Counted from the stretch's first letter, positions 42,344 to 50,956 are shown. The stretch is 59,879 bases of DNA from Fen-549 sp050011315 (GCA_050011315.1 JBEKJI010000010.1:1-59879), one strand, 5' to 3'. Notes: generated from the sequence alone by a model not told the origin. A program made the numbers and translations.

Positions 42344-42513
42344 GCACCAAGCTGGAGGGAAGGGTCGCCTTCGTCACCGGCTCTAGTCGCGGCATCGGCG
42401 CGGCGTCGCCCGGGCGCTCTCGGCGGCGCGGTGCTTCCTCCCCGGTCGCGCCTGTATCGGTACATGCCGGCGGTCGCTATTCCCGCCTGGTGTTCACAGC
42501 GTTCGGAAAGTAA
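42340..42513 (+). pseudogene. Truncated, frameshifted 5' copy of the SDR gene
   Basis: From GTG 42340 (overlapping the xylB stop) the frame reads MSTKLEGRVAFVTGSSRGIG, nearly the same as the start of the intact dehydrogenase at 43827. A one-base deletion after about codon 22 shifts the frame and the match ends shortly after, leaving a 57-codon remnant. It marks the left end of a segment inserted between xylB and the dehydrogenase. Confidence 0.8.
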
Positions 42514-43648
42514 TCTCCTCGCGCCGCCCGGAGCTGCTTGAGCGTAAGAAGGCGTCGCAGACCTCGGCCGCGCGGTATCCGTCCTCGAGCGTGGCGCCGT
42601 GCGGCGCGACGGCACCGTCGTCCGCGATCGCGGTCAGCAGGTGCTGGATCTCGTGCACGAAGGTATCGCCCCAGCCGATGACATGGCCGGGCGGCCACCA
42701 GAAGGAGGCGAAGGGGTGGTCGGGCTCGGTGACGAGCACGGTCTTGAAACCGCGGCTACGGTCGCCGTCGGCGCGGAAGACCCGCAGCTCGTTCAGGCGC
42801 TCAAGGTCGAACGCGAGCGAGCCCTCGCTGCCGTTCAGCTCCCACTGAAAGGCGTTACGGCGGCCGAGCGCGAGTCGTGTCGCCTCGATCGTGCCGATCG
42901 CGCCCGAGTCGAACTCGACAGCTGCCTCGAGTGCGTCGTCGACGCGGCGATCGGGGACGAATGTGCGCACGAGCGCCGAGACCGCGGCGATCTCCCCGAC
43001 CAGGTAGCGGGCGAGATCGACGACGTGTGAGGCGAGGTCGCCGATCGCGCCCGAGCCGGCCTGCTCTGGATCGAAGCGCCACGTTTGCCGCGACTCCTCG
43101 CTGCCCCAGTCCTGGAGGTAGCGCGCCCGGAAGTGGCGGATCTCGCCCAGCTCGCCGGCCTCGATCAGCTCGCGCGCCAGCCGTACCGCCGGAACGAAGC
43201 GGTAGTTGAACCCGCACATGTGCTTGACGCCGGTCTTCGCAACCTCGCGCCAGAGCTCGTAGCTCTCGTCGGCCGAACGAGCCAGCGGCTTCTCGCAGAG
43301 GACGTGCTTGCCGGCCTCCGCGGCGAGAGCCGTCGGTTCGGCGTGAAGCGAGTTCGGGCCGCCGTTGTCGAACAGGCCGATCTCCTCGTCGAAGACCAGG
43401 TCGTGCCAATCGGTCGTCCAGCGCTCGTAGCCGTAGCGGCGGGCTGCCAGCTCGACCTGCTCCTTCGTCCGTCCGGCTATCGCCACCAGGCGCGGTACGA
43501 GCGACGCCGGCCAGGTCATCGCCGCGATCTGACGGTAGGCGTTCGAATGGGCTTTGCCCATGAACGCGTAGCCGAGCATGCCGACACCTATCTCTTTCGT
43601 CTGCGGTGTCTCAGATAGGGACTCGGTGACCGTCTCTTCTTCGCCCAT
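42494..43648 (-). CDS. Gfo/Idh/MocA-family oxidoreductase
   Basis: 384-residue NAD(P)-dependent sugar dehydrogenase-like protein. The N-terminal Rossmann fold has IGVGMLGYAFMGKAHSNAY. The family motif GKHVLCEKPLARSADES carries the catalytic Lys of EKP, followed by the C-terminal alpha/beta domain (SGAIGDLASHVVDLARYL with the conserved Gly-Asp-His region). Start ATG 43648 has GGCGGAG just upstream. It is transcribed against the xylose operon and is bounded by the two xylB-SDR junction copies, so it arrived by insertion. The substrate is unknown; relatives act on inositol or other cyclic sugars. Confidence 0.9.
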   Translation of the reverse strand: MGEEETVTESLSETPQTKEIGVGMLGYAFMGKAHSNAYRQIAAMTWPASLVPRLVAIAGRTKEQVELAARRYGYERWTTDWHDLVFDEEIGLFDNGGPNSLHAEPTALAAEAGKHVLCEKPLARSADESYELWREVAKTGVKHMCGFNYRFVPAVRLARELIEAGELGEIRHFRARYLQDWGSEESRQTWRFDPEQAGSGAIGDLASHVVDLARYLVGEIAAVSALVRTFVPDRRVDDALEAAVEFDSGAIGTIEATRLALGRRNAFQWELNGSEGSLAFDLERLNELRVFRADGDRSRGFKTVLVTEPDHPFASFWWPPGHVIGWGDTFVHEIQHLLTAIADDGAVAPHGATLEDGYRAAEVCDAFLRSSSSGRREEITFRTL

Positions 43649-43726
43649 GTTCTCCGCCTTTGTCTGTGAGGAACTAGGAGAGAAGCTAGTTTCGCCCATC
43701 GGGCGAGCGCGCGCACCTCGAGGTAC

Positions 43727-43826
43727 GCGATCGGGTTCAGTCCAATCCTGACTGGCAAGAACCCTATGAACGCGGTTACGCTCGCTTTCGCGTTCTCTGT
43801 CCCGCCCCTCGACCGCTGGAGGAATC
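43727..43826 (+). repeat. Second copy of the xylB 3' end
   Basis: These 100 bases align without gaps to 42240-42339, the last codons of xylB, with about 15 differences. DWQEPYERGYARFR and the final PLEES are conserved in translation. The following GTG at 43827 corresponds to GTG 42340. It is a non-functional duplicate that now serves as the leader of the dehydrogenase gene. Confidence 0.85.
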
Positions 43827-44537
43827 GTGAACACCAAGCTGGATGGAAAGGTCGCCTTCATCACCGGGGCCAGCCGTGGCATCGGCGCCGCCGTCGCTCG
43901 CGCGCTCTCGGGCGAAGGTGTGAAACTCGGGCTGGCCTCACGCTCGGGCGCCGACCTGGGTCTGCCGGATGCGCTCGGATTGGTCTGCGACGTGCGCGAC
44001 CGCGTCCAGGTCGAAGGCGCCGTGGCTCAGACGGTCGAGCGCTTCGGTCGCCTCGATATCTGCATCGCCAACGCCGGCGTCGGCTCCTACCACACGCTCG
44101 TCGAAGCGCCGCCCGAGCACATCGAAGAGATGATCGACGTCAACCTCAAAGGGACGATCTACACCCATCGTTCCGCGATTCCGCACCTGATCGCAAGCGG
44201 CGAGGGCGATCTGGTCACGATCGCCTCCGAGGCCGGCCGGCGTGGTCTGCCGGGCGAGGCCGTCTACTGCGCCTCCAAGTTCGGCCAAGTCGGGCTGACC
44301 CGCTCGCTCGACCACGAGCTGAGGGAGAAGAACGTTCGCTGCACGAACGTCTGCCCGGGCGGAGTGGCGACCGACTTCGCGCTCGCCGAGGGCTACGGGC
44401 GTTCGCCGGACGTCCTGCCCGGAATGATGTCCGCCGAGGACGTGGCCGAGATCGTCCTCTTCATCCTCACCCGGCCGCGCAATCACCGCATCCTCGAGAC
44501 TGCAATCAGGCCGATGACGGAGACGTCATGGGGATAG
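43827..44537 (+). CDS. Short-chain dehydrogenase/reductase
   Basis: 236-residue classical SDR. The cofactor loop is TGASRGIGAAVARAL, NAG is in CIANAGVGS, and the catalytic Ser is in TIASEAGRRG with YCASKFG providing the YXXXK pair. The C-terminal substrate region has CPGGVATDFALAEGYG. It overlaps the next gene by 10 nt. It was originally next to xylB, so oxidation of xylose, xylitol or a derived sugar is plausible (inference). Confidence 0.92.
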   Translation: MNTKLDGKVAFITGASRGIGAAVARALSGEGVKLGLASRSGADLGLPDALGLVCDVRDRVQVEGAVAQTVERFGRLDICIANAGVGSYHTLVEAPPEHIEEMIDVNLKGTIYTHRSAIPHLIASGEGDLVTIASEAGRRGLPGEAVYCASKFGQVGLTRSLDHELREKNVRCTNVCPGGVATDFALAEGYGRSPDVLPGMMSAEDVAEIVLFILTRPRNHRILETAIRPMTETSWG

Positions 44538-45535
44538 AGCCCGTTCGCCTCGGCATTGTCTCGACAGCCGGCATCAACCGGCTCGTCATTCCTCCCGCCA
44601 AGGCCTCACCGCTGATCGATCTCGCCGCCGTCGCCAGCCGCGACGCGAAGCGGGCGAGCGACTATGCCCGCGAGTGGGGGATCGAGCGCGCCCACGGCTC
44701 CTACGACGCGCTCCTCGCCGATCCCGGCGTCGAGGCTGTCTACATCTCGCTGCCCAACCACGAGCACGTCCCCTGGTCGCTGCGCGCGCTCGAGGCCGGC
44801 AAGCACGTTCTCTGCGAGAAGCCGCTCACGCGCCACCCCGCCGAGGTCGAGGCCGTCTGGAGCCTGGCCGAGTCACGCGGGCTGCAGGTCGCCGAGGCCT
44901 TCATGTGGCGCCACCTTCCGCAGACCAAGCGCTTCGCCGAGCTCGTCGCCGAGGGTGCGATCGGTGAGCTTCAGTTCGTCCGTTCGCTCTTCTCCTTCGC
45001 CATCAGCGACCCACTCACGAACGTACGCATGAAGCCGGAGTGGGAGGGCGGCTCGCTGATGGACGTCGGCACCTACTGCGTCAGCGGTATCCGGCTCGTC
45101 GCAGGCGAGCCCGTCGCCGTCTACGGCGAGCAGGCGTCGGGCGGAGAGGGTGTGGACGTGCGCTTCAGCGGCCTGATGCGCTACGAGAGCGGCGTGCGCG
45201 GACTCTTCTACTCCTCCTTCGAGACGCCGGGGCGCAAGGAGCTGGAAGCGATCGGTAGCGAAGGCGTACTGCGCCTGCACGACCCCTGGCATGCCTGGCG
45301 CGGCGGCATCGAGCTGCAGCGCGAGGAGGAGAACGGGAGCGAGCCGATCGAAGTCGAGACGGGCGACGCCTATCTGCTCGAGCTGGAGGACTTCGCTCGC
45401 GCGATCCGCGGCGAGAAAGAGCCGCTGCTCGGCCGCGCCGACGCGCTCGGCCAGGCGCGGGCGCTGGCGGCTCTCTATCTCTCCGCCGAGGAAGGACGGC
45501 CGGTCGAGCTCTCCGAGCTGGATAGGGAGGTGTGA
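44528..45535 (+). CDS. Gfo/Idh/MocA-family oxidoreductase (xylose dehydrogenase-like)
   Basis: 335-residue NAD(P)-dependent dehydrogenase. It has LGIVSTAGINRLVIPPA, VYISLPNHEHVPWSLRALEAGKHVLCEKPL (catalytic Lys in EKP), VAEAFMWRHLPQTKRFAELV and GGSLMDVGTYCVSGIRLVAGEPV. The MWRHLPQ and DVGTYC pattern is shared with D-xylose 1-dehydrogenases and glucose-fructose-type enzymes. It is coupled to the SDR upstream and to the DUF5680 gene downstream (TGATG). Confidence 0.9.
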   Translation: MGIEPVRLGIVSTAGINRLVIPPAKASPLIDLAAVASRDAKRASDYAREWGIERAHGSYDALLADPGVEAVYISLPNHEHVPWSLRALEAGKHVLCEKPLTRHPAEVEAVWSLAESRGLQVAEAFMWRHLPQTKRFAELVAEGAIGELQFVRSLFSFAISDPLTNVRMKPEWEGGSLMDVGTYCVSGIRLVAGEPVAVYGEQASGGEGVDVRFSGLMRYESGVRGLFYSSFETPGRKELEAIGSEGVLRLHDPWHAWRGGIELQREEENGSEPIEVETGDAYLLELEDFARAIRGEKEPLLGRADALGQARALAALYLSAEEGRPVELSELDREV

Positions 45536-46002
45536 TGGAAGAGCTCTCGTTGGAGAAGCTGGAAGCCTTCATCGTCAAGGCTAAGACGGCAACGTACGCC
45601 GGTAGCGGCGCGCCGGTCGACTCGAGCCGCTTGGGCTCGATCGATCTGAGCTTCGAGGAGGGCGATTTCTCCTACCGCGACAGCTACTTCGGCGGCGCCG
45701 ACTTCATCGGCGAGGAAGTTGTTTGGCAACACGGCGAGCCCGTCTGGGCGATGAACTACTACGGCTACATCCTCGAGCCCGAAAAGCTCAGTGACGAGGA
45801 GAGCGGCAAGGTGATCAAGGAGAGCCTGACGGCGCTCTACCGGGAGGGTCGCTTTCTCAGCGGTTTCAAGCACCAGACCGCGCACGGGCTCTACGTCGAT
45901 ACCAACGTGGGCGACGTGTCGAATTTCCACGGGATGGAATGGACCGAGCGCGGCGGCGAGCGCCTTTACGAGCTCCGCTATCACGGCGGGTTGATCAAGT
46001 AG
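45535..46002 (+). CDS. DUF5680-family protein
   Basis: 155-residue cytosolic protein with the DUF5680 pattern: FIVKAKTATYAGSGA, GDFSYRDSYFGGADFIGEEVVW and EPVWAMNYYGYIL. The function is unknown. The fold is probably alpha/beta with conserved aromatic residues. ATG 45535 shares a base with the stop of the preceding oxidoreductase. It is the last gene of the xylose cluster and its TAG abuts a dispersed repeat. Confidence 0.85.
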   Translation: MEELSLEKLEAFIVKAKTATYAGSGAPVDSSRLGSIDLSFEEGDFSYRDSYFGGADFIGEEVVWQHGEPVWAMNYYGYILEPEKLSDEESGKVIKESLTALYREGRFLSGFKHQTAHGLYVDTNVGDVSNFHGMEWTERGGERLYELRYHGGLIK

Positions 46003-46527
46003 AGCTGTTTTCCGAAGCGCGCCTCTGTCGCCTTACCCGGTCTGCGCCGGTGTTGATTCGGCACGAAATCGTCGCATCGAGGGGCGCTTTTCGTCTTGCC
46101 GGGACGGTACTTCGTGGCGACCCCGCGGGCGGGTGGCTCGGTGGCGGGCGCAGAAAGAAGTGCCGTCAAGAGCTCAGTCGACGGGTCGTCATTCCGCTTG
46201 GCGCTCTTCGGTAGCGGGCGGCGAAACGTGGCGCTCTAGGAGAAGAGCCGCGTTCCAAAGTCGGCACGGAGTTGACACATCGAGTTGCGTTTCTCAGCTC
46301 GAAGGGACGATACGTTTTCCCGACCCCACGGGCGGGTGGCTCGGTGGCGGGCGGCGGAAAGAAGTGCCGCCGTAGCACTCCGTCGCTTCGCCGCGCTCGT
46401 CGGTGCGACGAGGCGATACGACGTTGCTCTCTGAGCTCGATTCGTAACAGAGAAGCACCGGCCGAGCGTCTCTTTCGCACAGCGTCGGCGAGGTTTTCTT
46501 TCTCAGGCCTGGCGGAAAAACCGCTAC
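46003..46527. repeat. Repeat-rich intergenic region
   Basis: No gene is supported in these 525 bases. A stop-abutting AGCTGTTTTCCGAAGCGC copy of the dispersed family opens it. Two ~60-bp direct repeats with core GCGGGTGGCTCGGTGGCGGG and AGAAGTGCC start near 46119 and 46322. Their left edge (CGACCCCGCGGG) and the motif GATTCGGCACGAAA also occur on the opposite strand at about 54840-54930. The region looks like nested remnants of a dispersed repeat. Confidence 0.6.
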
Positions 46528-47031
46528 GTGCATCTGACCTACAGGGAGTGGTGGTCGCTCGTGCACGGGTTCGTGTTCGGGGGTGGCTTCCTGCTCTCGT
46601 TCGCGGGCGTGATGATCGTGATGTACGGCCTGCGCCGGAGCGACCTGACCGAGAAGGGGCTCGCGCAACACTTGCTCTGGCTCAGGCTCGGCACCGCGAC
46701 AATGGCGGTCGCGGCTTGGGGGACGGTAATCCTCGGCACTTGGGTCATGTACCCCTGGTACCGCAACGGAGGCGCGAAGGCGGCGCTTCTCTCCAGCTCG
46801 CAGACGTCGAACTGGGACAAGTTCGGCATGGAGTGGAAGCAGCACATCGCCTGGCTGGCGCCCTTCCTGGCTACGACGGTCGCCTTCCTCGTTCTCTATT
46901 TCGGGGCGCGCCTGGCAACCGATCGCCGGCTCCGTCTACTCACTCTGGCTCTGTTTGTGGGCGCTTTCGGCACGGCGGCGATCGCCGCGCTCTTCGGCGC
47001 CCTCGTCACCAAAATCTCGCCGGTGGTTTGA
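46528..47031 (+). CDS. Four-TM membrane protein next to a cupredoxin
   Basis: 167-residue integral membrane protein. Segments are GFVFGGGFLLSFAGVMIVMYGL, LGTATMAVAAWGTVILGTWV, IAWLAPFLATTVAFLVLYFGA and LLTLALFVGAFGTAAIAALFGAL. Conserved-looking His residues (YREWWSLVHG, AQHLLW, EWKQHIAW) could bind haem or copper, which is inference. It is the first of three adjacent genes, the third encoding a secreted cupredoxin, so a respiratory or copper role is likely. GTG 46528 is the best start. Confidence 0.72.
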   Translation: MHLTYREWWSLVHGFVFGGGFLLSFAGVMIVMYGLRRSDLTEKGLAQHLLWLRLGTATMAVAAWGTVILGTWVMYPWYRNGGAKAALLSSSQTSNWDKFGMEWKQHIAWLAPFLATTVAFLVLYFGARLATDRRLRLLTLALFVGAFGTAAIAALFGALVTKISPVV

Positions 47032-47032
47032 C

Positions 47033-47371
47033 GTGGACGAGAACACGATCGACAAACCGACCGGACCCGCCTTTGCATCGATCATCGCGGCCGCGCTCGC
47101 CGCTGCGACGCTGGGGTTGCTGGCGACGCTGGCTGAGGTGTTCGAAGGCTTCGGCGATTGGCTCGCCTTCTCGGGGCGGGTCGGGATGCTCTCCGGCGAG
47201 ACGATCGTTGCAATCGCCGTCTACTTCCTTTCCTGGGCCGGGCTGGCTTTTCTCTGGCGCCGCTCGAACCCGCCGTTACGGCTGGTCGCGATCATCACGG
47301 CCGCGCTCATCGTCGCCGGCCTACTCGGCACCTTCCCGCTCTTCTTCCGCATCTTCGGCGTCGAGGAGTGA
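47033..47371 (+). CDS. Three-TM membrane protein
   Basis: 112-residue membrane protein from GTG 47033, 1 bp after the previous stop. The hydrophobic segments are FASIIAAALAAATLGLLATL, ETIVAIAVYFLSWAGLAFLW and LVAIITAALIVAGLLGTFPLFF. LAEVFEGFGDWLAFSGRVGMLSGE forms a loop. The function is unknown. Close spacing with the upstream membrane gene and the downstream cupredoxin suggests one complex. Confidence 0.7.
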   Translation: MDENTIDKPTGPAFASIIAAALAAATLGLLATLAEVFEGFGDWLAFSGRVGMLSGETIVAIAVYFLSWAGLAFLWRRSNPPLRLVAIITAALIVAGLLGTFPLFFRIFGVEE

Positions 47372-47431
47372 GCGCCGCGCATGAGATCGAACCGCATGAA
47401 CAAGTCCCGCAACCGAGTGAAGGAGATTCCG

Positions 47432-47797
47432 ATGCCACGCATTCGCATCCTGCTGGTCGCCGCTATCGCGATGCTCGCTCTGGCCGTCGCCGCTAGTCAG
47501 GCCTCAACGAAGGTCGCAGGCACTCTCGCCGGCAACGTCGGCCCCGGCTTCACGATCACTCTGACCCAGAAGGGCAAAGCGGTCAAGACGCTTAAGGCCG
47601 GCACTTACAAGATCAACGTCAACGACAAATCAAACATCCACAACTACCATCTCTTCGGCCCCGGCGTGAACAAAAAGACGGGGGTCGGTTTCACGGGCAA
47701 GGCCACCTGGACGGTCAAGTTCAAGAAGGGGAGCTACACCTACCAGTGCGACATCCACTTCATGAGCGGGATGATCGGGCACTTCAAGGTGACATGA
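47432..47797 (+). CDS. Secreted cupredoxin-like protein
   Basis: 121-residue exported blue-copper-type protein. The signal peptide (LLVAAIAMLALAVAASQAS) precedes a beta-sandwich. Type-1 copper ligands are in place: His in SNIHNYHLFG, Cys and His in YQCDIHF, and Met in MSGMIGHF. It probably carries electrons outside the membrane for the neighbouring membrane proteins. ATG 47432 is chosen because AAGGAG lies 6 nt upstream; an in-frame ATG at 47381 is less likely. Confidence 0.88.
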   Translation: MPRIRILLVAAIAMLALAVAASQASTKVAGTLAGNVGPGFTITLTQKGKAVKTLKAGTYKINVNDKSNIHNYHLFGPGVNKKTGVGFTGKATWTVKFKKGSYTYQCDIHFMSGMIGHFKVT

Positions 47798-47844
47798 GGC
47801 GTTAGCGCGATCGACCCGGGCGGGCACGGTGCGCACGGAGGAAG

Positions 47845-47872
47845 GCGGTCGTGGAGCCAGTACCACGACCGC
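47845..47872 (+). terminator. 10-bp hairpin after the cupredoxin gene
   Basis: GCGGTCGTGG (47845-47854) and CCACGACCGC (47863-47872) form a perfect stem with an 8-nt loop, 47 bp after the cupredoxin stop. No T-run follows. It is probably the operon's transcript end. The remaining ~210 bp before the sigma factor gene hold its promoter region, with no clear motif. Confidence 0.6.
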
Positions 47873-48083
47873 TCGCGACGATTACCGATAAGCCGTGCGC
47901 ACAACCGCCAGAGGAGTGGTGTTCGGCCCGCGCTTGTCCCGTCTTCGCCTGTGAGCCGACGAAGCCTCGACCTTCCACGGCGGGCTTCTAACCCCTGAGC
48001 GGTCCAAATCGGCCGTTCGAGCTATAGCGAAGGTACGCTGCGTATGGCAAACTCGCCGTCCCACTAGCGATCGTGAGGAAGAA

Positions 48084-49187
48084 GTGACCTGGTCCGAAGA
48101 AGAAGGCGTGGCCGGCACCGGCAAAACGCCGCCGGGCCGGGGTTTCGACCTCTTCGCCTCTGAGCAGGCGAAAGTTCTGATCGAGACCGGCCGCGCGGCC
48201 GGCGCGCTGCGAACCGAGGATATCGCGACCGCTCTGGACGAGCTCGAGCTCGATGCCGAGCAGCTGGACGAGTTCTACAACGCGCTCGACGAGCTCCAGA
48301 TCGAGGTCGTGGACGGAGAGGCTCAGGTCGAGCCGATCACCATCGCGGAGCCCTGGCGCGAGCTGACGACCGACTCGCTGCAGCTGTTCCTCAAGGAGAT
48401 CGGCCGCATCGACCTGCTTACGCCCGCCCAGGAGGTGGAGTTGGCGAAGAGGATCGAGCGCGGCGACCACCGCGCCAAGCAGCAGATGGTCGAGGCCAAC
48501 CTGCGCCTGGTCGTCTCGATCGCCAAGCGCTACCGGAACCAGGGCCTACCTTTCCTCGATCTGATCCAGGAGGGCACGATCGGGCTGGTGCGCGCGGCCG
48601 AGAAGTTCGACTACCGCAAGGGCTTCAAGTTCTCGACCTACGCGACCTGGTGGATCCGCCAGGCGGTCGCCCGCGCGCTCGCCGACAAGGGGCGCACGAT
48701 CCGCATGCCGGTGCACGTGGTCGAGAAGCTGAACCGGATCATGCGCGCCGAGCGCAAGCTCCAGGCCCAGAACGGCCGCCTACCCACGAGTGAGGAGCTT
48801 TCACGCGAGCTCGATCTGCCGATCGACGAGATCGAGCAGATTCTGCGCGCCGCCCAGACGCCGGTCTCGCTCGAGAAGCCGGTCGGCGACGAGGAGGAGT
48901 CCGAGTTCGGTCACTTCATCCCCGATTCCTCGACGCCGCTGCCCGACGAGGCGGCCGAGCTGACGATGCGCCGCGAGACGCTCAAGCGCCTGCTCCAATG
49001 CCTCTCCTACCGCGAGCGCCGCGTGCTCGAGCTGCGCTACGGCTTGGACGGCGAGCACCCGCGCACGCTCGACGAGGTCGGCCGCGCCTTCAACGTCACC
49101 CGCGAGCGCATCCGCCAGATCGAGAACCAGAGCCTGAAGAAGCTGCGCGCGATGGCCGAGACCTTGAAGTTACGCGAGGTCGCGTAA
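48084..49187 (+). CDS. rpoD: Primary sigma factor (sigma-70 family)
   Basis: 367-residue RNA polymerase sigma factor. A short region 1.1-like acidic domain (about 40-85) precedes region 1.2 (SLQLFLKEIGRIDLLTPAQEVELAKRIE). Regions 2.1-2.4 follow (EANLRLVVSIAKRYRNQGLPFLDLIQEGTIGLVRAAEKFDYRKGFKFSTYATWWIRQA), then regions 3 and 4 (LDEVGRAFNVTRERIRQIENQSLKKL). This complete set marks the vegetative factor, equivalent to SigA/HrdB. GTG 48084 has GAGGAAG upstream. Confidence 0.93.
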   Translation: MTWSEEEGVAGTGKTPPGRGFDLFASEQAKVLIETGRAAGALRTEDIATALDELELDAEQLDEFYNALDELQIEVVDGEAQVEPITIAEPWRELTTDSLQLFLKEIGRIDLLTPAQEVELAKRIERGDHRAKQQMVEANLRLVVSIAKRYRNQGLPFLDLIQEGTIGLVRAAEKFDYRKGFKFSTYATWWIRQAVARALADKGRTIRMPVHVVEKLNRIMRAERKLQAQNGRLPTSEELSRELDLPIDEIEQILRAAQTPVSLEKPVGDEEESEFGHFIPDSSTPLPDEAAELTMRRETLKRLLQCLSYRERRVLELRYGLDGEHPRTLDEVGRAFNVTRERIRQIENQSLKKLRAMAETLKLREVA

Positions 49188-49192
49188 CATCA

Positions 49193-49218
49193 GGCCGAAA
49201 GTCTCACGACTTTCGGCC
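49193..49218 (+). terminator. 11-bp hairpin after rpoD
   Basis: GGCCGAAAGTC (49193-49203) and GACTTTCGGCC (49208-49218) are perfectly complementary with a 4-nt loop, 5 bp after the rpoD stop. A second imperfect inverted pair (GGCATTGAGC / GCTCAACGCC) follows at about 49231-49267. A T-run is absent. Confidence 0.75.
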
Positions 49219-49341
49219 GCGGACTAGGGAGGCATTGAGCGCGCCTAGCGGCGCTTGCTCAACGCCTGCTCCTATTAGCGGGTCGTTGTGTTCGGATCGC
49301 GTTGCGGTGTCCGGGTTGTGTTGGGGACATGCGGTTTGTGA

Positions 49342-49368
49342 GCCGCAGCCGCACATGTCGGCTGCGGC
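49342..49368. terminator. 10-bp hairpin between convergent rpoD and GH1 genes
   Basis: GCCGCAGCCG (49342-49351) and CGGCTGCGGC (49359-49368) form a perfect stem with a 7-nt loop in the 254-bp gap between the convergent sigma-factor and beta-glucosidase genes. It could end transcription from either side. No gene is seen in the gap. Confidence 0.55.
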
Positions 49369-49441
49369 GGCATCGCGGGCCTCTACTCGCTCGCGCGAGT
49401 GAGCCCCGCGAGTGGGTTGCCGCGCGAAGTAGCCGAGGCGC

Positions 49442-50956
49442 TCAGCCGGCGTCGAGCACGGAGCGGTCGCCGGCGCGCAGGCCTTCGATCAGACGCCGGT
49501 AGGCGCCGGCCGAGTCGCGACCCATGGCGTCGGTGTCGAGCACCTTGACTCCGCGCTCGCGGTCGACGCCGTGGATGCCGAAGCGGGGCTGGTAGCTGCC
49601 CCACTCGTAGTTGTCCACCAGCGACCAGTGCAGGTAGGCGCCGATCGGCAAGCCCTCGTCGAGCCCGGCGACGAGCGCGGCCAGGTTCTCGCGCAGGTAG
49701 CGCGGCCTGTCCCAGCCGTCGATCCGCTCATAGCGGTGACCGCTTCGCACCCGGTTGCAGAGGCCGTTCTCGACGACCCAGAGCTCGAGCGGGCGCTCGG
49801 CGCTACCTGCGGCCGCGGACAGGGCGAGGTTGGCTCGCGCGTACTCGGTCAGCCCCGCGGGATAGACGACGTCGTCCCAAAGGTCGGCGTCCGGACGTAG
49901 TGAGCGGCCTCCCGCGGTTCGGTGACCGGGTAGGCCTATGTGGTTGGAGGCCACCGGGTCGTAGTAATCGATTCCGAGCACGTCGAGGGTTCGCTCGTAC
50001 GGGCTCGAGTAGATCGCCTCGACTGCCGGTCGCAGAGCTCCCTCCGGGTCTTCCGGCCCCCGGCGTGCGCGCTTGCCGAGCCGGCCCAGGCGCGGCAAGC
50101 TGCCGATCGGGGTCGTCGCAGCCGACGACCGGCGGAGGAAGCGCTCGATCGGCTTCGGCGGAGCGATCGCGTCGTACCAGGCCGCGCGCCGCTCGATTGT
50201 CCAGGCGCCGAGCTCGTCGCGGGGCACGCCCAGGCAGCGCGCGAGCAGCAGGTCGGTGAGCAGGCGATCCGACTCGTAGATGCTGTTCGTGGAGGCGTTG
50301 GTGTGGACGACGGCGTCGAGCCGGTGCTCGTGGATCAGCCCGTAGCTCCGAACGTGTGCGGCGAGGAGGTGCCCGATCGCCGCGTACGTGTCCTTCCAGG
50401 CGAACCGGCGCCCGGGAGGTTGCTTGGCGAAGGCGTAGCACAGCTGCGCGAAGATACCGATCTCGTTGAAGGTGATCCAGAGCCGGCAGCGATCGCCCAG
50501 GCGATCGACAACCCGCGCCGCCCAGGCGGCGAAGCGCTCCGGCGACTCCGGCGAGAGCCAGAAGTCCTCTCCCAACCAGGCCGGGTGCGTGAAGTGGTGC
50601 AGCGTCGCCAGCGGCTCCAATCCGCGCGCGCGGCAGGCGTCGACGATCGCCGCGTAGCGGTCGAAAGCCGTCTCGTCGATCTTTCCTTCCTCGGGCTCGA
50701 CCCGCGCCCACTCCAGCCCGAGCCGGAAGGTGTCGCAGCCGAGCGCGGCCGCCCGGTCGAGCAGATCCTCGTAGCGATTCCAGAAATCGACGGCGATACC
50801 CGAAGGCTCGACGCGCCCGGCCTGCTCCCATCCGACCCAGTTGTTGGCCGGCTCGCCCGGCCCGTTGAGACCGCCCTCGATCTGGAACGCAGAGGTGGCG
50901 ACGCCGAAGCGGAATCCGTCCGGTAGCACTTTTTTTGCGCCGCGCTTTGCCGACAT
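49442..50956 (-). CDS. Family 1 glycoside hydrolase (beta-glucosidase-like)
   Basis: 504-residue (beta/alpha)8 glycosidase without signal peptide. It opens GFRFGVATSAFQIEGG, as GH1 enzymes do. The acid/base Glu is in WITFNEIG, where the usual NEP is NEI, and the nucleophile Glu is in LWVVENGLC. LHHFTHPAWL and HWSLVDNYEWGSYQPRFGIHGVD complete the pattern. It is probably a cytosolic beta-glucosidase, beta-galactosidase or related enzyme releasing monosaccharides. The start is ATG 50956. Confidence 0.9.
   Translation of the reverse strand: MSAKRGAKKVLPDGFRFGVATSAFQIEGGLNGPGEPANNWVGWEQAGRVEPSGIAVDFWNRYEDLLDRAAALGCDTFRLGLEWARVEPEEGKIDETAFDRYAAIVDACRARGLEPLATLHHFTHPAWLGEDFWLSPESPERFAAWAARVVDRLGDRCRLWITFNEIGIFAQLCYAFAKQPPGRRFAWKDTYAAIGHLLAAHVRSYGLIHEHRLDAVVHTNASTNSIYESDRLLTDLLLARCLGVPRDELGAWTIERRAAWYDAIAPPKPIERFLRRSSAATTPIGSLPRLGRLGKRARRGPEDPEGALRPAVEAIYSSPYERTLDVLGIDYYDPVASNHIGLPGHRTAGGRSLRPDADLWDDVVYPAGLTEYARANLALSAAAGSAERPLELWVVENGLCNRVRSGHRYERIDGWDRPRYLRENLAALVAGLDEGLPIGAYLHWSLVDNYEWGSYQPRFGIHGVDRERGVKVLDTDAMGRDSAGAYRRLIEGLRAGDRSVLDAG

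Noticed and set aside
43766..44527. Long frame fused upstream of the Gfo/Idh/MocA gene at 44528
   Set aside because: This stretch is the wrong frame of the xylB fragment and the SDR gene; homology begins at ATG 44528.
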